Of a stretch of 49,973 nucleotides of DNA, positions 15,882 through 24,154 are shown in pieces. The stretch covers positions 1 through 49,973 of the forward strand of contig CAZUNB010000004.1 of assembly GCA_964622235.1 (NCBI GenBank), read 5' to 3'. This DNA comes from CAZUNB01 sp964622235. GTDB taxonomy: Bacteria > Patescibacteriota > Saccharimonadia > Saccharimonadales > JAGPDM01. The notes below the pieces were generated by a model that saw only the letters and a program-made list of their open reading frames with translations, ran no database searches and had not been told where the DNA came from. Position numbers and translations under genes: made by a program. Numbering within the stretch: position 1 is the first letter of the stretch; every line of letters begins with the position of its first letter.

Positions 15882-17102
15882 TTATTGAATTTTGATATTT
15901 TGTAATTCTAGATGTACCCGGTACTCACGTAGCTCAATCATTCCTTGAACTGGTTTCAGCGCAGACACAAGAGATTTGTCGGCCCTTCCTACAATAATCA
16001 GCCCTCTAACACCCTTATTATTTTGAGATAGCTGCTCTTGAACCCAGCCAATATAGTTTAAGACTTGACCCACTACTTTGAAGCCAGAGTTTGCGCGCTT
16101 CAGTTCAATCACCACATAATCACCTCTTTTATCAATTGCCAGAATATCAATTATTCCTACATCAGTTGTGTATTGCTGTCCCGTATTTCCCTCTTCGTCA
16201 ACATACAGTCGTAAATCTTCTCCAAAATCGATATTTTCCCAATTTTTCACAACATATTCTTCAAGGTGAGATTCCAGCGGCATAAAGCCCGTATTGTCGT
16301 TTTCAACTATCGTCTTTGAGCCATCACTGGCTTCAACTTCTCCAGGATCAATCTCATTAGTCAGCTCCTCTGCCTTTGAAGAAGAGTACTGTCTAGCTGT
16401 TACAAAAATAACATCCTGAGTTACCCATCGGAATTCATCATCTTTAAACTCTAAACCATCAGTCAGTGCGTCTTTAATTTCTGCGAATTCTGGTCGTTTT
16501 TTTATTACCGTCCTTAATCCCTCAATGTATTCATTATATTTTAAGTACTGTTCTCCGGGGGGTGTTTTTTGCGGAATCTTAAATTCAGGATTTATAAACC
16601 TAGCAAACACTTTCCATTCTGCAGGTTTCAGGGGATTGTAATCATTTGGGAACATGAAACTAAGTAGTAAAGATATGAATCTCAATGTTATATAAGTATT
16701 TGCTGGTTTTTCATTATTATTCCTGCCTCTCAGTACTTCAAGTTCTTCAAACGCTTTTTTAGTATCTGTTATTCTTTTAGAAACATCTGTTGATGTGTCG
16801 AATAGATTCCTTAGTATAGTCCTTGTTTCTTCAGTGAAATCTTCTGCATAATGGATAAGCATTCTCTTAGGGAAATACATCGATCCAGCAACCAAATTAA
16901 TATTTTCGATTGAGTCATCTATATTGCCGGCCAGGTCAGTTGCGTCCAGATTAAAGTGGGTTTGAAAATGATTAACTGCGTTGAACTTGTATCCTTCGTC
17001 AACGTCAACATGATTTTTGATACCGCTTTTACGAATATGATCTAAAAATAATCGGATCCATTCGTTATATTTACATGCATCGTTTTCCATAATTGAATTC
17101 AT
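15882..17102 (-). CDS. NucS/DUF91-like PD-(D/E)xK endonuclease-domain protein
   Basis: 406 aa. The C-terminal ~130 residues have DVGIIDILAI, then YVVIELKR and QVLNYIGW. These match the D...ExK catalytic core and the QxxxY motif of NucS-like (DUF91) nucleases. The N-terminal ~260 residues are helical with no known domain that I recognise, including a hydrophobic RFISLLLSFMF segment that is probably buried rather than membrane. It sits downstream of mod on the opposite strand with 168 bp between them, making it part of the same accessory block. The ATG at 17102 could be replaced by the one at 17090. Confidence 0.7.
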   Translation of the reverse strand: MNSIMENDACKYNEWIRLFLDHIRKSGIKNHVDVDEGYKFNAVNHFQTHFNLDATDLAGNIDDSIENINLVAGSMYFPKRMLIHYAEDFTEETRTILRNLFDTSTDVSKRITDTKKAFEELEVLRGRNNNEKPANTYITLRFISLLLSFMFPNDYNPLKPAEWKVFARFINPEFKIPQKTPPGEQYLKYNEYIEGLRTVIKKRPEFAEIKDALTDGLEFKDDEFRWVTQDVIFVTARQYSSSKAEELTNEIDPGEVEASDGSKTIVENDNTGFMPLESHLEEYVVKNWENIDFGEDLRLYVDEEGNTGQQYTTDVGIIDILAIDKRGDYVVIELKRANSGFKVVGQVLNYIGWVQEQLSQNNKGVRGLIIVGRADKSLVSALKPVQGMIELREYRVHLELQNIKIQ

Positions 17103-17205
17103 ATTTATATATTAACATTTAATAAGATAATAATTTAGATACTAGAGGTTCGTAGTCTATAGGCCTGCGGTGGAACTTCCTCTCTGATATCATGGATTAT
17201 TAAGT

Positions 17206-17266
17206 AAATTAACGATTCTTTGTCTATTTAGCGTTAATTTGCACAACTTTATGCATATATTAACGC
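17206..17266. repeat. Three alternating ATTAACG elements
   Basis: AAATTAACG (17206-17214), CGTTAATTT (17232-17240) and ATTAACGC (17259-17266) form two successive inverted pairs spaced by 17-18 nt. They lie upstream of the minus-strand nuclease gene and next to the tRNA remnant, so they could be an operator or recombinase-arm sites. Confidence 0.45.
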
Positions 17267-17271
17267 TTATG

Positions 17272-17291
17272 TTTAGCTGAGGTGGTAGGAT
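17272..17291 (-). repeat. Decayed duplicate of the tRNA-Gln 3' end (possible att remnant)
   Basis: TTTAGCTGAGGTGGTAGGAT matches 17456-17475 at the tRNA 3' end at 18 of 20 positions; both mismatches are G-to-A. The match covers the CCA end, acceptor stem and start of the T-stem, which is the usual target-site duplication of elements that integrate in tRNA genes. Confidence 0.5.
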
Positions 17292-17338
17292 GAACGCTCG
17301 ATGATAGACTAACTTCGTTATTCCATCATCTCCCTAGA

Positions 17339-17404
17339 AATTGTTAAATCTTTCAGATTTGACAATTATCTGAACCTCTTTTGCTCTTACAAAAGTACGG
17401 TTCG
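17339..17404. other. Two adjacent hairpins
   Basis: First: AATTGTTAAATCT and AGATTTGACAATT around a 3-nt loop, 13 bp with one G-T pair. Second: GAACC...GGTTC enclosing CTTTTG and CAAAAG around a 6-nt loop. Neither is followed by a T run. They may belong to a small RNA or to a former attachment site. Confidence 0.35.
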
Positions 17405-17420
17405 CATGCTAGAACTCAAG

Positions 17421-17450
17421 CCAAATTAAAAACCACCAAAAAAGGTGGTT
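17421..17450 (-). terminator. Intrinsic terminator of tRNA-Gln
   Basis: On the minus strand AACCACC and GGTGGTT enclose six T, followed by TTTAATTT. It begins 7 nt after the tRNA 3' end and is oriented to stop tRNA transcription. Confidence 0.75.
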
Positions 17451-17457
17451 CTAAATT

Positions 17458-17532
17458 TGGCTGGGGTGGTAGGATTCGAACCTACGCATGCCGGCACCAA
17501 AAGCCGGTGCCTTACCGCTTGGCTACACCCCA
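17458..17532 (-). tRNA. trnQ: tRNA-Gln (anticodon TTG)
   Basis: Full cloverleaf on the minus strand. The 7-bp acceptor stem starts TGGGGTG, with the U1-A72 pair typical of bacterial tRNA-Gln. The anticodon stem CCGGC/GCCGG has loop TTTTGGT (anticodon TTG), and the T-arm is GTAGG-TTCGAAT-CCTAC. Discriminator G and the CCA end are encoded (17458-17460). The 3' end is duplicated in decayed form at 17272-17291. Confidence 0.97.
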
Positions 17533-17554
17533 ATAATTGAAAATATATTGTTAA

Positions 17555-17576
17555 AGTAGAGCGATATTGCTCTACT
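17555..17576. other. Perfect 8-bp hairpin upstream of tRNA-Gln and msrA
   Basis: AGTAGAGC and GCTCTACT enclose GATATT in the divergent spacer. No strong T run follows on either strand. It could be an operator or a weak minus-strand terminator. Confidence 0.4.
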
Positions 17577-17627
17577 GCAACTGGTATTGTATCAAATATT
17601 CGCTAAATTAATAATAGTGCTCAGTGT

Positions 17628-17633
17628 TATAAT
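17628..17633 (+). promoter_or_regulatory. Extended -10 promoter of msrA
   Basis: TGTTATAAT is an extended -10 element (TATAAT at 17628-17633) 26 nt before the msrA ATG, with GAGGGGG as ribosome-binding site between. No recognisable -35. Confidence 0.55.
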
Positions 17634-17659
17634 GAATAGATACTGTTGAGGGGGTAGAG

Positions 17660-18193
17660 ATGGCAAAACAGACAGCGACTTTCGGCGGCGGATGTTTTTG
17701 GTGTTTGGACGCAATATTTCGTTATACAAAAGGAATTAGTTTGGTTATGAGCGGATATGCTGGTGGGGCGGATGATAATCCGAATTATGACAAGGTTCAT
17801 TATAACAACAGCGGTCACGTCGAAGCTGTACAAGTCGAATTTGATGATGAGATAATTCCATACGAAGCACTTCTCGATATCTTCTGGACGATGCATAACC
17901 CGACAACACCAAATCAGGATGGTGCAAATTTCGGTGAAGAATATCGATCTGTTATCTTTTATCATGATGATGAGCAAAAATCGCAAGCAGAGAAAAGCAG
18001 AAAAACTGTCGCTGCCGAGCTGTACAAAAAGCCTATTATTACAGCGATTGAACCATTTAAGAACTTTTACCAAGCCGAGGAAGAGCATCAGTCTTATTAT
18101 AAGAAGAATCCTAGTGCTCCATATTGTACAATTGTAATCGATCCAAAAATTGAAAAAATTAAAGCTCGCTACGCGCAATATTTAAAGGACTAG
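17660..18193 (+). CDS. msrA: Peptide methionine sulfoxide reductase MsrA
   Basis: 177 aa. GGGCFWC at residues 9-15 holds the catalytic Cys12 and the nearby Cys15; SGYAGG and the PSAPYC segment near the C-terminus are also family features. It reduces methionine-S-sulfoxide in proteins or as the free amino acid. No signal peptide, so cytoplasmic. GAGGGGG upstream supports the start. It is followed after 3 nt by an extracytoplasmic thioredoxin-like gene, so the two probably form an oxidative-damage repair operon, though on opposite sides of the membrane. Confidence 0.95.
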   Translation: MAKQTATFGGGCFWCLDAIFRYTKGISLVMSGYAGGADDNPNYDKVHYNNSGHVEAVQVEFDDEIIPYEALLDIFWTMHNPTTPNQDGANFGEEYRSVIFYHDDEQKSQAEKSRKTVAAELYKKPIITAIEPFKNFYQAEEEHQSYYKKNPSAPYCTIVIDPKIEKIKARYAQYLKD

Positions 18194-18196
18194 TAA

Positions 18197-19327
18197 GTGC
18201 ACCACGCAATAGTTTACAAAAGATTGAAAAAAATCCTTCAGCCGGTTTACCGCTGGCGCCCAAAATCCCAAACAATGGCGGTAATAGTGTCTACTGGCTT
18301 TGCTGCATCAATAATGCTTGGATACTTTGGTGTAAATAGCTTACTTAAATCATTTGACGCAAGACAGAATACAGCATTATTTAATATTGATGGTGACAAG
18401 AAAAGGAAATTGCCTGAATTCTCATCAACAGGGACTTGGCTTAATAGCGAACCAATCAAGATCGAACAGTCGGGAGACAAGGTAGTGCTCGTCGCCTTCT
18501 GGAGTAGTAGCTGTAATGTTTGCAGAACCCAACTGCAGCAATATCAAGATATATACGATAAATACAAAGACTATGACGTAAAATTCGTGACAATACATAG
18601 TCCTGAGTTCGCCTTTGAGGCCAACGAGGATTACATTCAGACGGTGCTTGATGATATGAACGTAAGCGCTCCAACTCAACTTGATAATGACTACAAAGAC
18701 CTAGATGCTTATGGGATTGACTCAGTTAATTCGTTCGTAGCTGACAGAGGCGGGACGGTTCGTTTCTTTAATGATCGTAGTCTTGGTAGCTCGCAGACAG
18801 AAAAGGTGATAAGAGCCTTAATTAAAGAAAAAGATAAGAATATCAAGCTTCCAGCACTGGATAATGGGCAAACCGGTGTGTCGGCTAGTGACGAGCCGTT
18901 GCTATCGGTAAATTATTACCTAAATGATGATGTCGGTAAAGAAACCTTCTCAGGAAGTAAGCTTATGGGTGGCTCTAATGACTATACCTTCACTACTGGA
19001 TTGCTTGCAGTCGACAAATGGTCAATTAGTGGCCAATGGAGAGTTACGAATGATTATATCGAATCCGAATCGGACAATGCTCGTTTCTTTATCAAACTAG
19101 TTGGAGGAAGAGAGATTGTAGTGGTTGCTGGATCAGATAGTGGCTCTCTTGTTGAAACCGAAAAAAAGTCAAACATTCCTGAGAACATTGATTTTGTAAA
19201 AAAGATACAAATTGACCGTGCTGGTATCTATAAACTACTCAATAGTCCTGAGCCATTAGCACAGCCAGAGTTTAGCTTAAAAGTCCCAGCGGGTACGCGA
19301 CTGTATAAAATTGAATCGCGTCTCTAA
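18197..19327 (+). CDS. Membrane-anchored thioredoxin-like protein, DipZ C-terminal type
   Basis: 376 aa from a GTG start. A transmembrane anchor lies at about residues 28-52. A TlpA/DipZ-type thioredoxin domain has the active site CNVC (within SSSCNVCRTQLQQY, about residues 110-113) and a cis-Pro-like stretch. A C-terminal domain of ~150 residues (from KETFSGSKLMGG) resembles the carbohydrate-binding-like module that follows thioredoxin in mycobacterial DipZ. The CcdA electron-feeding membrane part of DipZ is missing. It probably reduces or isomerises disulfides, or detoxifies peroxide, outside the membrane. It shares an operon with msrA. Confidence 0.75.
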   Translation: MHHAIVYKRLKKILQPVYRWRPKSQTMAVIVSTGFAASIMLGYFGVNSLLKSFDARQNTALFNIDGDKKRKLPEFSSTGTWLNSEPIKIEQSGDKVVLVAFWSSSCNVCRTQLQQYQDIYDKYKDYDVKFVTIHSPEFAFEANEDYIQTVLDDMNVSAPTQLDNDYKDLDAYGIDSVNSFVADRGGTVRFFNDRSLGSSQTEKVIRALIKEKDKNIKLPALDNGQTGVSASDEPLLSVNYYLNDDVGKETFSGSKLMGGSNDYTFTTGLLAVDKWSISGQWRVTNDYIESESDNARFFIKLVGGREIVVVAGSDSGSLVETEKKSNIPENIDFVKKIQIDRAGIYKLLNSPEPLAQPEFSLKVPAGTRLYKIESRL

Positions 19328-19463
19328 GTATATAACAAATTTCGTTCAAGAGATTACGCTAGCTGTCCTAATAGATGAATTAATTTTCTCCAATCTAATA
19401 GTAGACTGATAATACAGAATCTTGAGAGTATACTTCAGACATCAAACGAGAAATCTGCGGTAT

Positions 19464-20543
19464 TTATTGTGGAGGGAAAGGACTTTGTGGAAGCTGGTTG
19501 TTTGAATCTTGCTGCTGTAATGGGGCTGGCGTTGGATATGGAACTTGAGCAGGCTCTACTGGCATCTGTGGTACAACTGGTGCAATCGGCACTGGAGGGA
19601 GCTCGATAGGTGTAGTTGGAGTTGCTGGAAAAATTGGTTGTGGTGGCGCAGCTTCAAGCACGGATGATTGCATTGGATTTTCTTCAGGTGCTTGAATCGG
19701 TGGAGGAGTGTTCGGAATTGCAGATTCCTGCGTTGGTGTAGGAATCTGCACGGCTGGAACAAAAGCACTTTCAAGCGGAGCTACTGGCCCTTCGGCAGGG
19801 CTTTTAACAGGGGCTCCTGTCGCAGGGGTTTTATCAAGGTGCGCAGTCATATGTGATACGGAAGCAGCGCTTGCTTCGGCGGGAGGTTGATATGGAGTGT
19901 TTGAAAATGAGTGGCTAACGGTAGGCGTCGAAGTTGGCGTTATAGCGGGCAGCGTCGCATTATCATTCAGCTGGGGGACATTTGGCGTTTGAGCTGGTGG
20001 TGCACCAATTGAATTAGATTGATCCATCGAATGAAATCCTGAGTTTGCACTTGGAAAAGTAGGTGGAGCACTCGGTGGTATCATGGGATTGTTTGGAGTT
20101 GGTTGTTGCTTGATAGCTGGCATATTGTGCTGCGGGAAAGCTGGTTGTCCGGAAACACTAGCTGGAGTTAGGGAACTACCAGGGAGTGGCGTGTTCATGA
20201 AGTTTGTATCTGGACTGTGACGGTTGGATTTTTTTGACTTACCATTACCACGTTTTTTCATAACGACAAAACCAGCACCAATTAAACTAATCAATACAAC
20301 AACACCAACGCCGATGCCTATGTATAGACCAGTTTTTGATTCTGTTTTACATGGGACGATTTTGCCATCCTCAAAGCAGTTCTCTGCCCTAGTAGGCTCT
20401 TCGGTTGGCGTTGCCTCTTCAATCGGTGCTACTGCATCTTGTGCACTCGTTGGTATCGTGATAAAACCGAGAATTATTATTAATGTAGCCAGGATGCTAA
20501 ATAATGTTAGTATTGTATTTTTCAAAATTGTTTCCGTTTTCAT
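19464..20543 (-). CDS. Proline-rich membrane protein of unknown function
   Basis: 359 aa. Signal peptide at about residues 1-33 (ending near TSAQD), a short outer segment with two Cys (ENCFEDGKIVPC), a transmembrane helix at about 72-94, then a basic stop-transfer KKRGNGKSKK and a ~250-residue tail very rich in Pro, Ala and Thr with TP and PPAP repeats. The tail would be cytoplasmic. It resembles scaffold or stalk proteins by composition only; no domain is recognised. AAGGA precedes the ATG. It is transcribed divergently from purH. Confidence 0.65.
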   Translation of the reverse strand: MKTETILKNTILTLFSILATLIIILGFITIPTSAQDAVAPIEEATPTEEPTRAENCFEDGKIVPCKTESKTGLYIGIGVGVVVLISLIGAGFVVMKKRGNGKSKKSNRHSPDTNFMNTPLPGSSLTPASVSGQPAFPQHNMPAIKQQPTPNNPMIPPSAPPTFPSANSGFHSMDQSNSIGAPPAQTPNVPQLNDNATLPAITPTSTPTVSHSFSNTPYQPPAEASAASVSHMTAHLDKTPATGAPVKSPAEGPVAPLESAFVPAVQIPTPTQESAIPNTPPPIQAPEENPMQSSVLEAAPPQPIFPATPTTPIELPPVPIAPVVPQMPVEPAQVPYPTPAPLQQQDSNNQLPQSPFPPQ

Positions 20544-20684
20544 GGAAGGGTCCTTCTTTGCTTACGCTTATTATCTAGTGTCGACTATAGCAAAAAAAAT
20601 TACCGACTACCACCAAAAAATTTAAAACGTAGCAGAGCAAGATCAATTTCGCTACACTGTTAGTACTAATTGGAGGAGTTTAAA

Positions 20685-22262
20685 GTGAAAAATGCTTTAT
20701 TAAGCGTAAATGATAAAACCGGTATCGCTGAATTTGCTGCTGAGCTCGTTGATTTAAACTTTAAAATATGGGCAAGTGGACGTACCGCTAAAAATATTTC
20801 TGATGCGGGTATAGAAGTTGAAGACATTTCAGGGCTTGTCGGTGGTGGGGCAATACTGGGTCATAAAGTTGTTACTTTAAGTCGCGAAATTCATGCGGGA
20901 TTGTTAGCCGATGAAAATGATGACGATGAGCTAAAAGAACTTGGTATTCCACGGATAGATCTTGTTGCTGTCGATATGTATCCGCTCGAAGATGAGATTG
21001 TGCGAGCGGGAAGTGACGAGAAAAGTGTAATTGAGCAAACTGACATGGGTGGTCCAGGGATATTACGCTCAGCCGCCAAAGGCCGTCGAATTGTATTATC
21101 TCGTCCCGAACAACGCGAGGAAGTTATCAAGTGGCTTCAAGCCGATATGCCAGAGGCGGAAGACTTTAAGAGAAAATTGGCTGCTGATGCCGAAGCGACG
21201 GTAGCGAGCTATGTTTTACAGTCTGCCAAATATATATCTCGAGGAGATTACTCTGGAACTGTTACGAAGAAACTAGCAGACTCTGCATACGGCGAAAACC
21301 GGTGGCAGCAAGAATCAGCTCTTTATGTTGGGCCAAGCAATGATGCTCTATCGCTCGCATATTTTGAACAAATTGCGGGTGCATCGCTCAGCTACAATAA
21401 CTACTGTGATGTTGATCGTTTACTACAGACAACAACACACATTGCTGCGGGCTTCGATGCTAACTTTAACGTTGTGCCAAAAATAGCCGTTGGTGGAAAG
21501 CATGGAAATACCTGCGGTGTTAGCGTTGGCGAGACAGCTGAGGCTGCGGTTAAGAAGATGTTAGAGGGCGACTTGCGGGCAATTTTCGGCGGTTCGATTT
21601 TTGTAAACTTCGACATTGATGAAAAGATTGCAGAACTATTGATTCATCATGAATCAGAATCACGTCGTTTGCTCGACCTTATTGTAGCTCCAAACGTTAC
21701 TACAGAAGCAATCGAAATCTTAGCTCGAAAAAAAGGTAAATGTCGATTACTCGTTAATCCTGCGCTTAATTCGCTTGATAAAAACTGTCTTGATACAGCT
21801 GAACGAAGTCGCTATGTTCGTGGCGGTATGTTGGTTCAACAAAACTATGACAATATACTCGATTTATCGCAGCTCGAACAGCAGCCGGACGAGCTGATTT
21901 CGCACGATATAGTGCTTGGATGGGCGATTGGGAGTACAAGTAACAGCAATACGATTACGATAGTCAAAGACGGGCAGCTGCTCGGTAACGGTGTCGGTCA
22001 GCAGGACCGTGTTGGTGCAGCTGAGCTAGCTATCAAGCGCGCAAAAGATTCTGGTCATGACATCAAAAACGCACTTGCTTATAGCGATAGTTTTTTCCCA
22101 TTTGCTGACGGACCAATGGTATTGGTCGATGCCGGTATCTCAACAATATTTGCAACCAGCGGCTCGCTTGGAGATAAAAAGGTCAAAGAGGCGATTACTA
22201 ATGCTGGCGCCCGTATCTACTGGCTACCAGACTCAGAAATTCGTGGATTCTACGCTCATTAG
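20685..22262 (+). CDS. purH: Bifunctional AICAR transformylase/IMP cyclohydrolase PurH
   Basis: 525 aa from the GTG at 20685, chosen because GGAGGAG lies 7 nt upstream; an upstream TTG would place that site inside the gene. The IMP cyclohydrolase domain (1-~190) has SVNDKTG at the start, SGRTA and QTDMGGPGILRSAAKG. The transformylase domain has GGKHGNTCGVS around residue 269, with the catalytic Lys-His. It makes the last two steps of IMP synthesis from AICAR and 10-formyl-tetrahydrofolate. No other purine gene is in the window, so it may serve AICAR salvage or a partial pathway. Confidence 0.95.
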   Translation: MKNALLSVNDKTGIAEFAAELVDLNFKIWASGRTAKNISDAGIEVEDISGLVGGGAILGHKVVTLSREIHAGLLADENDDDELKELGIPRIDLVAVDMYPLEDEIVRAGSDEKSVIEQTDMGGPGILRSAAKGRRIVLSRPEQREEVIKWLQADMPEAEDFKRKLAADAEATVASYVLQSAKYISRGDYSGTVTKKLADSAYGENRWQQESALYVGPSNDALSLAYFEQIAGASLSYNNYCDVDRLLQTTTHIAAGFDANFNVVPKIAVGGKHGNTCGVSVGETAEAAVKKMLEGDLRAIFGGSIFVNFDIDEKIAELLIHHESESRRLLDLIVAPNVTTEAIEILARKKGKCRLLVNPALNSLDKNCLDTAERSRYVRGGMLVQQNYDNILDLSQLEQQPDELISHDIVLGWAIGSTSNSNTITIVKDGQLLGNGVGQQDRVGAAELAIKRAKDSGHDIKNALAYSDSFFPFADGPMVLVDAGISTIFATSGSLGDKKVKEAITNAGARIYWLPDSEIRGFYAH

Positions 22263-22280
22263 TAATTAGCAGAAAACATG

Positions 22281-23639
22281 CTAGCCAACAGTGTCTATGA
22301 TAAGCCCACCGTTCATTCTTGTTTTATTCTTGGCTTTTTCCGCATTCAAGTGTTCAATAATCATCACAATTTCTTGCGGATTCCTCATCAAAACACTGTG
22401 GTGGCCTTCATGGTAGCCAATTGAAATATTTGGTGTACCTTCAAGCTCGCTAGCCGTTGAGGCATCTATCGGTAGCACTGTATCATTCCTGCCGATTATC
22501 ACGTTAATAGATACCCCTGCATTTGCTAGCTCGATAGCACGCCTGAAATACGTCTTGCCGTTGTTTTTGGTTTCATCCATTCCATCCATGAGACCTTTTC
22601 CTTGTCGAATCAAAGTCGATGGTTTGATGTTTCCTGCCAGGTGGCGCGCTAAGGCATTGGCGCGGAGTATCTCAATACGTTTTTCCGTAGTAAGCTTGTC
22701 TGTCCCTGTACCTTGAGAAATAGAGTCATTTAACATGTCTGCGACATTTCTTTTAGCTTGAGCTATTTCATCTAGTGCAATGTCTCGATATGCATGCTCT
22801 CCAATATCGGATAGTTTTCTCCCAAGTTCCGTTAATGAAAAACTTATTTTACTAAATACTGGGTTAATAAGATTAACTGATATTTCGTCAGCTGGAATGC
22901 CATTTCTCAGTAGCTCTTCAGAAGCTGCAATGACATTAGCTGTTCCACGAGAGTGACCGTCGAGTCTCCACGTACCTTTCGTAGAGAAAGCATCAATTTT
23001 GGACTGCTGCATATTCTCGGGATTTTGCTCTCGGTACAGGTTGCCATTCAAAGATCTACGGACAATTGCTGCCGTTACGTTTGCGTGGTATTGATTAATA
23101 TCGATTTTATTTGGTACTTGATGTTCAAAATTTGCTCCAATAACACGATAACCCTGAGCTACAAGCTCATCTACATACTGCAAATACATTTCAAAGTCTG
23201 CAAAAATTCCACTGCTTAAAAAAACGGTAGGTAGTGAAGAAGGGTCTACTTCTTCGCCTACTTCATTTTTAGTTTGCCAAACAGAGTTTACTTCAGTTGA
23301 GAATCCATCGACTTCAACCATAGCTTTTTCAACCGATATAAATTCGCGATCAAATAAATTCTCAGTGTGCTTGCTTAGCTCCGGGACACTTTTCATAAAT
23401 TCTCTTGCCGAAAGTGTAGATATATCAATTTGGCCATATTCAGGAATGATTTTTGAATCTGGGTTTGCTAATTTTTCTATATGCTCCCAGAAAGAGTCCG
23501 AGTAGCCCTGTACTTGAACACCAGCTAATTCTCGAAAACTATTAGGTTTTTGCAAACCGTCAGTTGGTAAATGAAACATGGTCTCATCAGTTAAAAGGCT
23601 GTATTCTTTTTCTTGGCTAGGGTACATCGTCTGAGTCAT
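22281..23639 (-). CDS. Alpha/beta-hydrolase-fold protein
   Basis: 452 aa, no signal peptide. The nucleophile elbow GHSRG (about residue 227), a candidate acid in VIIGRNDTVLP (about 395) and a candidate His in HEGHHSVLM (about 423) occur in the order expected for an alpha/beta-hydrolase triad. The N-terminal ~150 residues and a long helical insert between nucleophile and acid are larger than in simple esterases. Substrate unknown. It is convergent with purH (18 bp apart) and stands alone. Confidence 0.7.
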   Translation of the reverse strand: MTQTMYPSQEKEYSLLTDETMFHLPTDGLQKPNSFRELAGVQVQGYSDSFWEHIEKLANPDSKIIPEYGQIDISTLSAREFMKSVPELSKHTENLFDREFISVEKAMVEVDGFSTEVNSVWQTKNEVGEEVDPSSLPTVFLSSGIFADFEMYLQYVDELVAQGYRVIGANFEHQVPNKIDINQYHANVTAAIVRRSLNGNLYREQNPENMQQSKIDAFSTKGTWRLDGHSRGTANVIAASEELLRNGIPADEISVNLINPVFSKISFSLTELGRKLSDIGEHAYRDIALDEIAQAKRNVADMLNDSISQGTGTDKLTTEKRIEILRANALARHLAGNIKPSTLIRQGKGLMDGMDETKNNGKTYFRRAIELANAGVSINVIIGRNDTVLPIDASTASELEGTPNISIGYHEGHHSVLMRNPQEIVMIIEHLNAEKAKNKTRMNGGLIIDTVG

Positions 23640-23658
23640 GATTTTTATATATCATACT

Positions 23659-23687
23659 TTTACATAATACGCAACTAGCTGTATGCT
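23659..23687 (+). promoter_or_regulatory. Promoter of the DUF192 gene
   Basis: TTTACA (23659-23664), 17-bp spacer, TATGCT (23682-23687). The ATG at 23695 follows the -10 by 7 nt, so the transcript would be leaderless. Confidence 0.6.
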
Positions 23688-23694
23688 TATGGTT

Positions 23695-24123
23695 ATGAAA
23701 AATAGTAATAAAATCCTTATCGCTTTGGTTATTTTTGCAGTGTTTTTTTTCGGACTCTTTTATAGCCAAAACTTTGCAATTGTATCTGGCGAGGCTATAA
23801 AACTTGAGCGAGCTGAAACTGCTGAAGCAAAACAAAAAGGATTAAGTGGTCGTAAATCACTTTGCGGTGGTTGCGGAATGCTGTTTAGCTATGATAAACC
23901 GCAGGAGATTGGTATATGGATGAAGGATATGAAATTTAGCATTGATATAGTGTGGCTTGATAAAGAGAAACGTATAACTCATGTTGAGTCATCAGTAACC
24001 CCCGAGACGTATCCCACAACATTCTCTGATAGAACTGCTAGATCGCAGTTTGTCGTGGAATTGCCGTCGAAATACATTCAAGAGCATCAGATTAAAAACG
24101 GTGACAAGCTTTATTTTTGGTAG
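23695..24123 (+). CDS. DUF192 protein with N-terminal membrane anchor
   Basis: 142 aa. The hydrophobic N-terminus (residues ~6-24) acts as anchor or signal. The DUF192 core follows: RAETAEAKQKGLSGRKSL, then GMLFSYDKPQEIGIWMKDM and SIDIVWLD. DUF192 proteins are small secreted or membrane-bound proteins of unknown biochemistry. The start at 23695 is preferred to the ATG at 23683 because it is 7 nt after a -10 box with a good -35; the upstream ATG would lie within the -10. The ABC exporter gene follows after 31 bp with its own -10. Confidence 0.8.
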   Translation: MKNSNKILIALVIFAVFFFGLFYSQNFAIVSGEAIKLERAETAEAKQKGLSGRKSLCGGCGMLFSYDKPQEIGIWMKDMKFSIDIVWLDKEKRITHVESSVTPETYPTTFSDRTARSQFVVELPSKYIQEHQIKNGDKLYFW

Positions 24124-24154
24124 GTAAGAGTTAAAGCACGTACAATAAGACACT

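Larger units (their letters stand above)
17103..17457. other. Structured intergenic region beside tRNA-Gln
   Basis: 355 bp without a gene. In order it holds: three ATTAACG-type elements (17206-17266), a decayed copy of the tRNA-Gln 3' end (17272-17291), an AT-rich hairpin (17339-17367), a second compound hairpin (17372-17404) and the tRNA terminator (17421-17450). The left part must contain the promoter of the 15882-17102 gene. Confidence 0.55.

Noticed and set aside
19668..19890. Plus-strand ORFs opposite the proline-rich gene
   Set aside because: They are mirror frames of a low-complexity Pro/Ala/Thr sequence, with no start signal of their own.
20670..20684. Upstream TTG start for purH
   Set aside because: It would place the strong GGAGGAG ribosome-binding site inside the coding region. 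The GTG at 20685 is correctly spaced from it.
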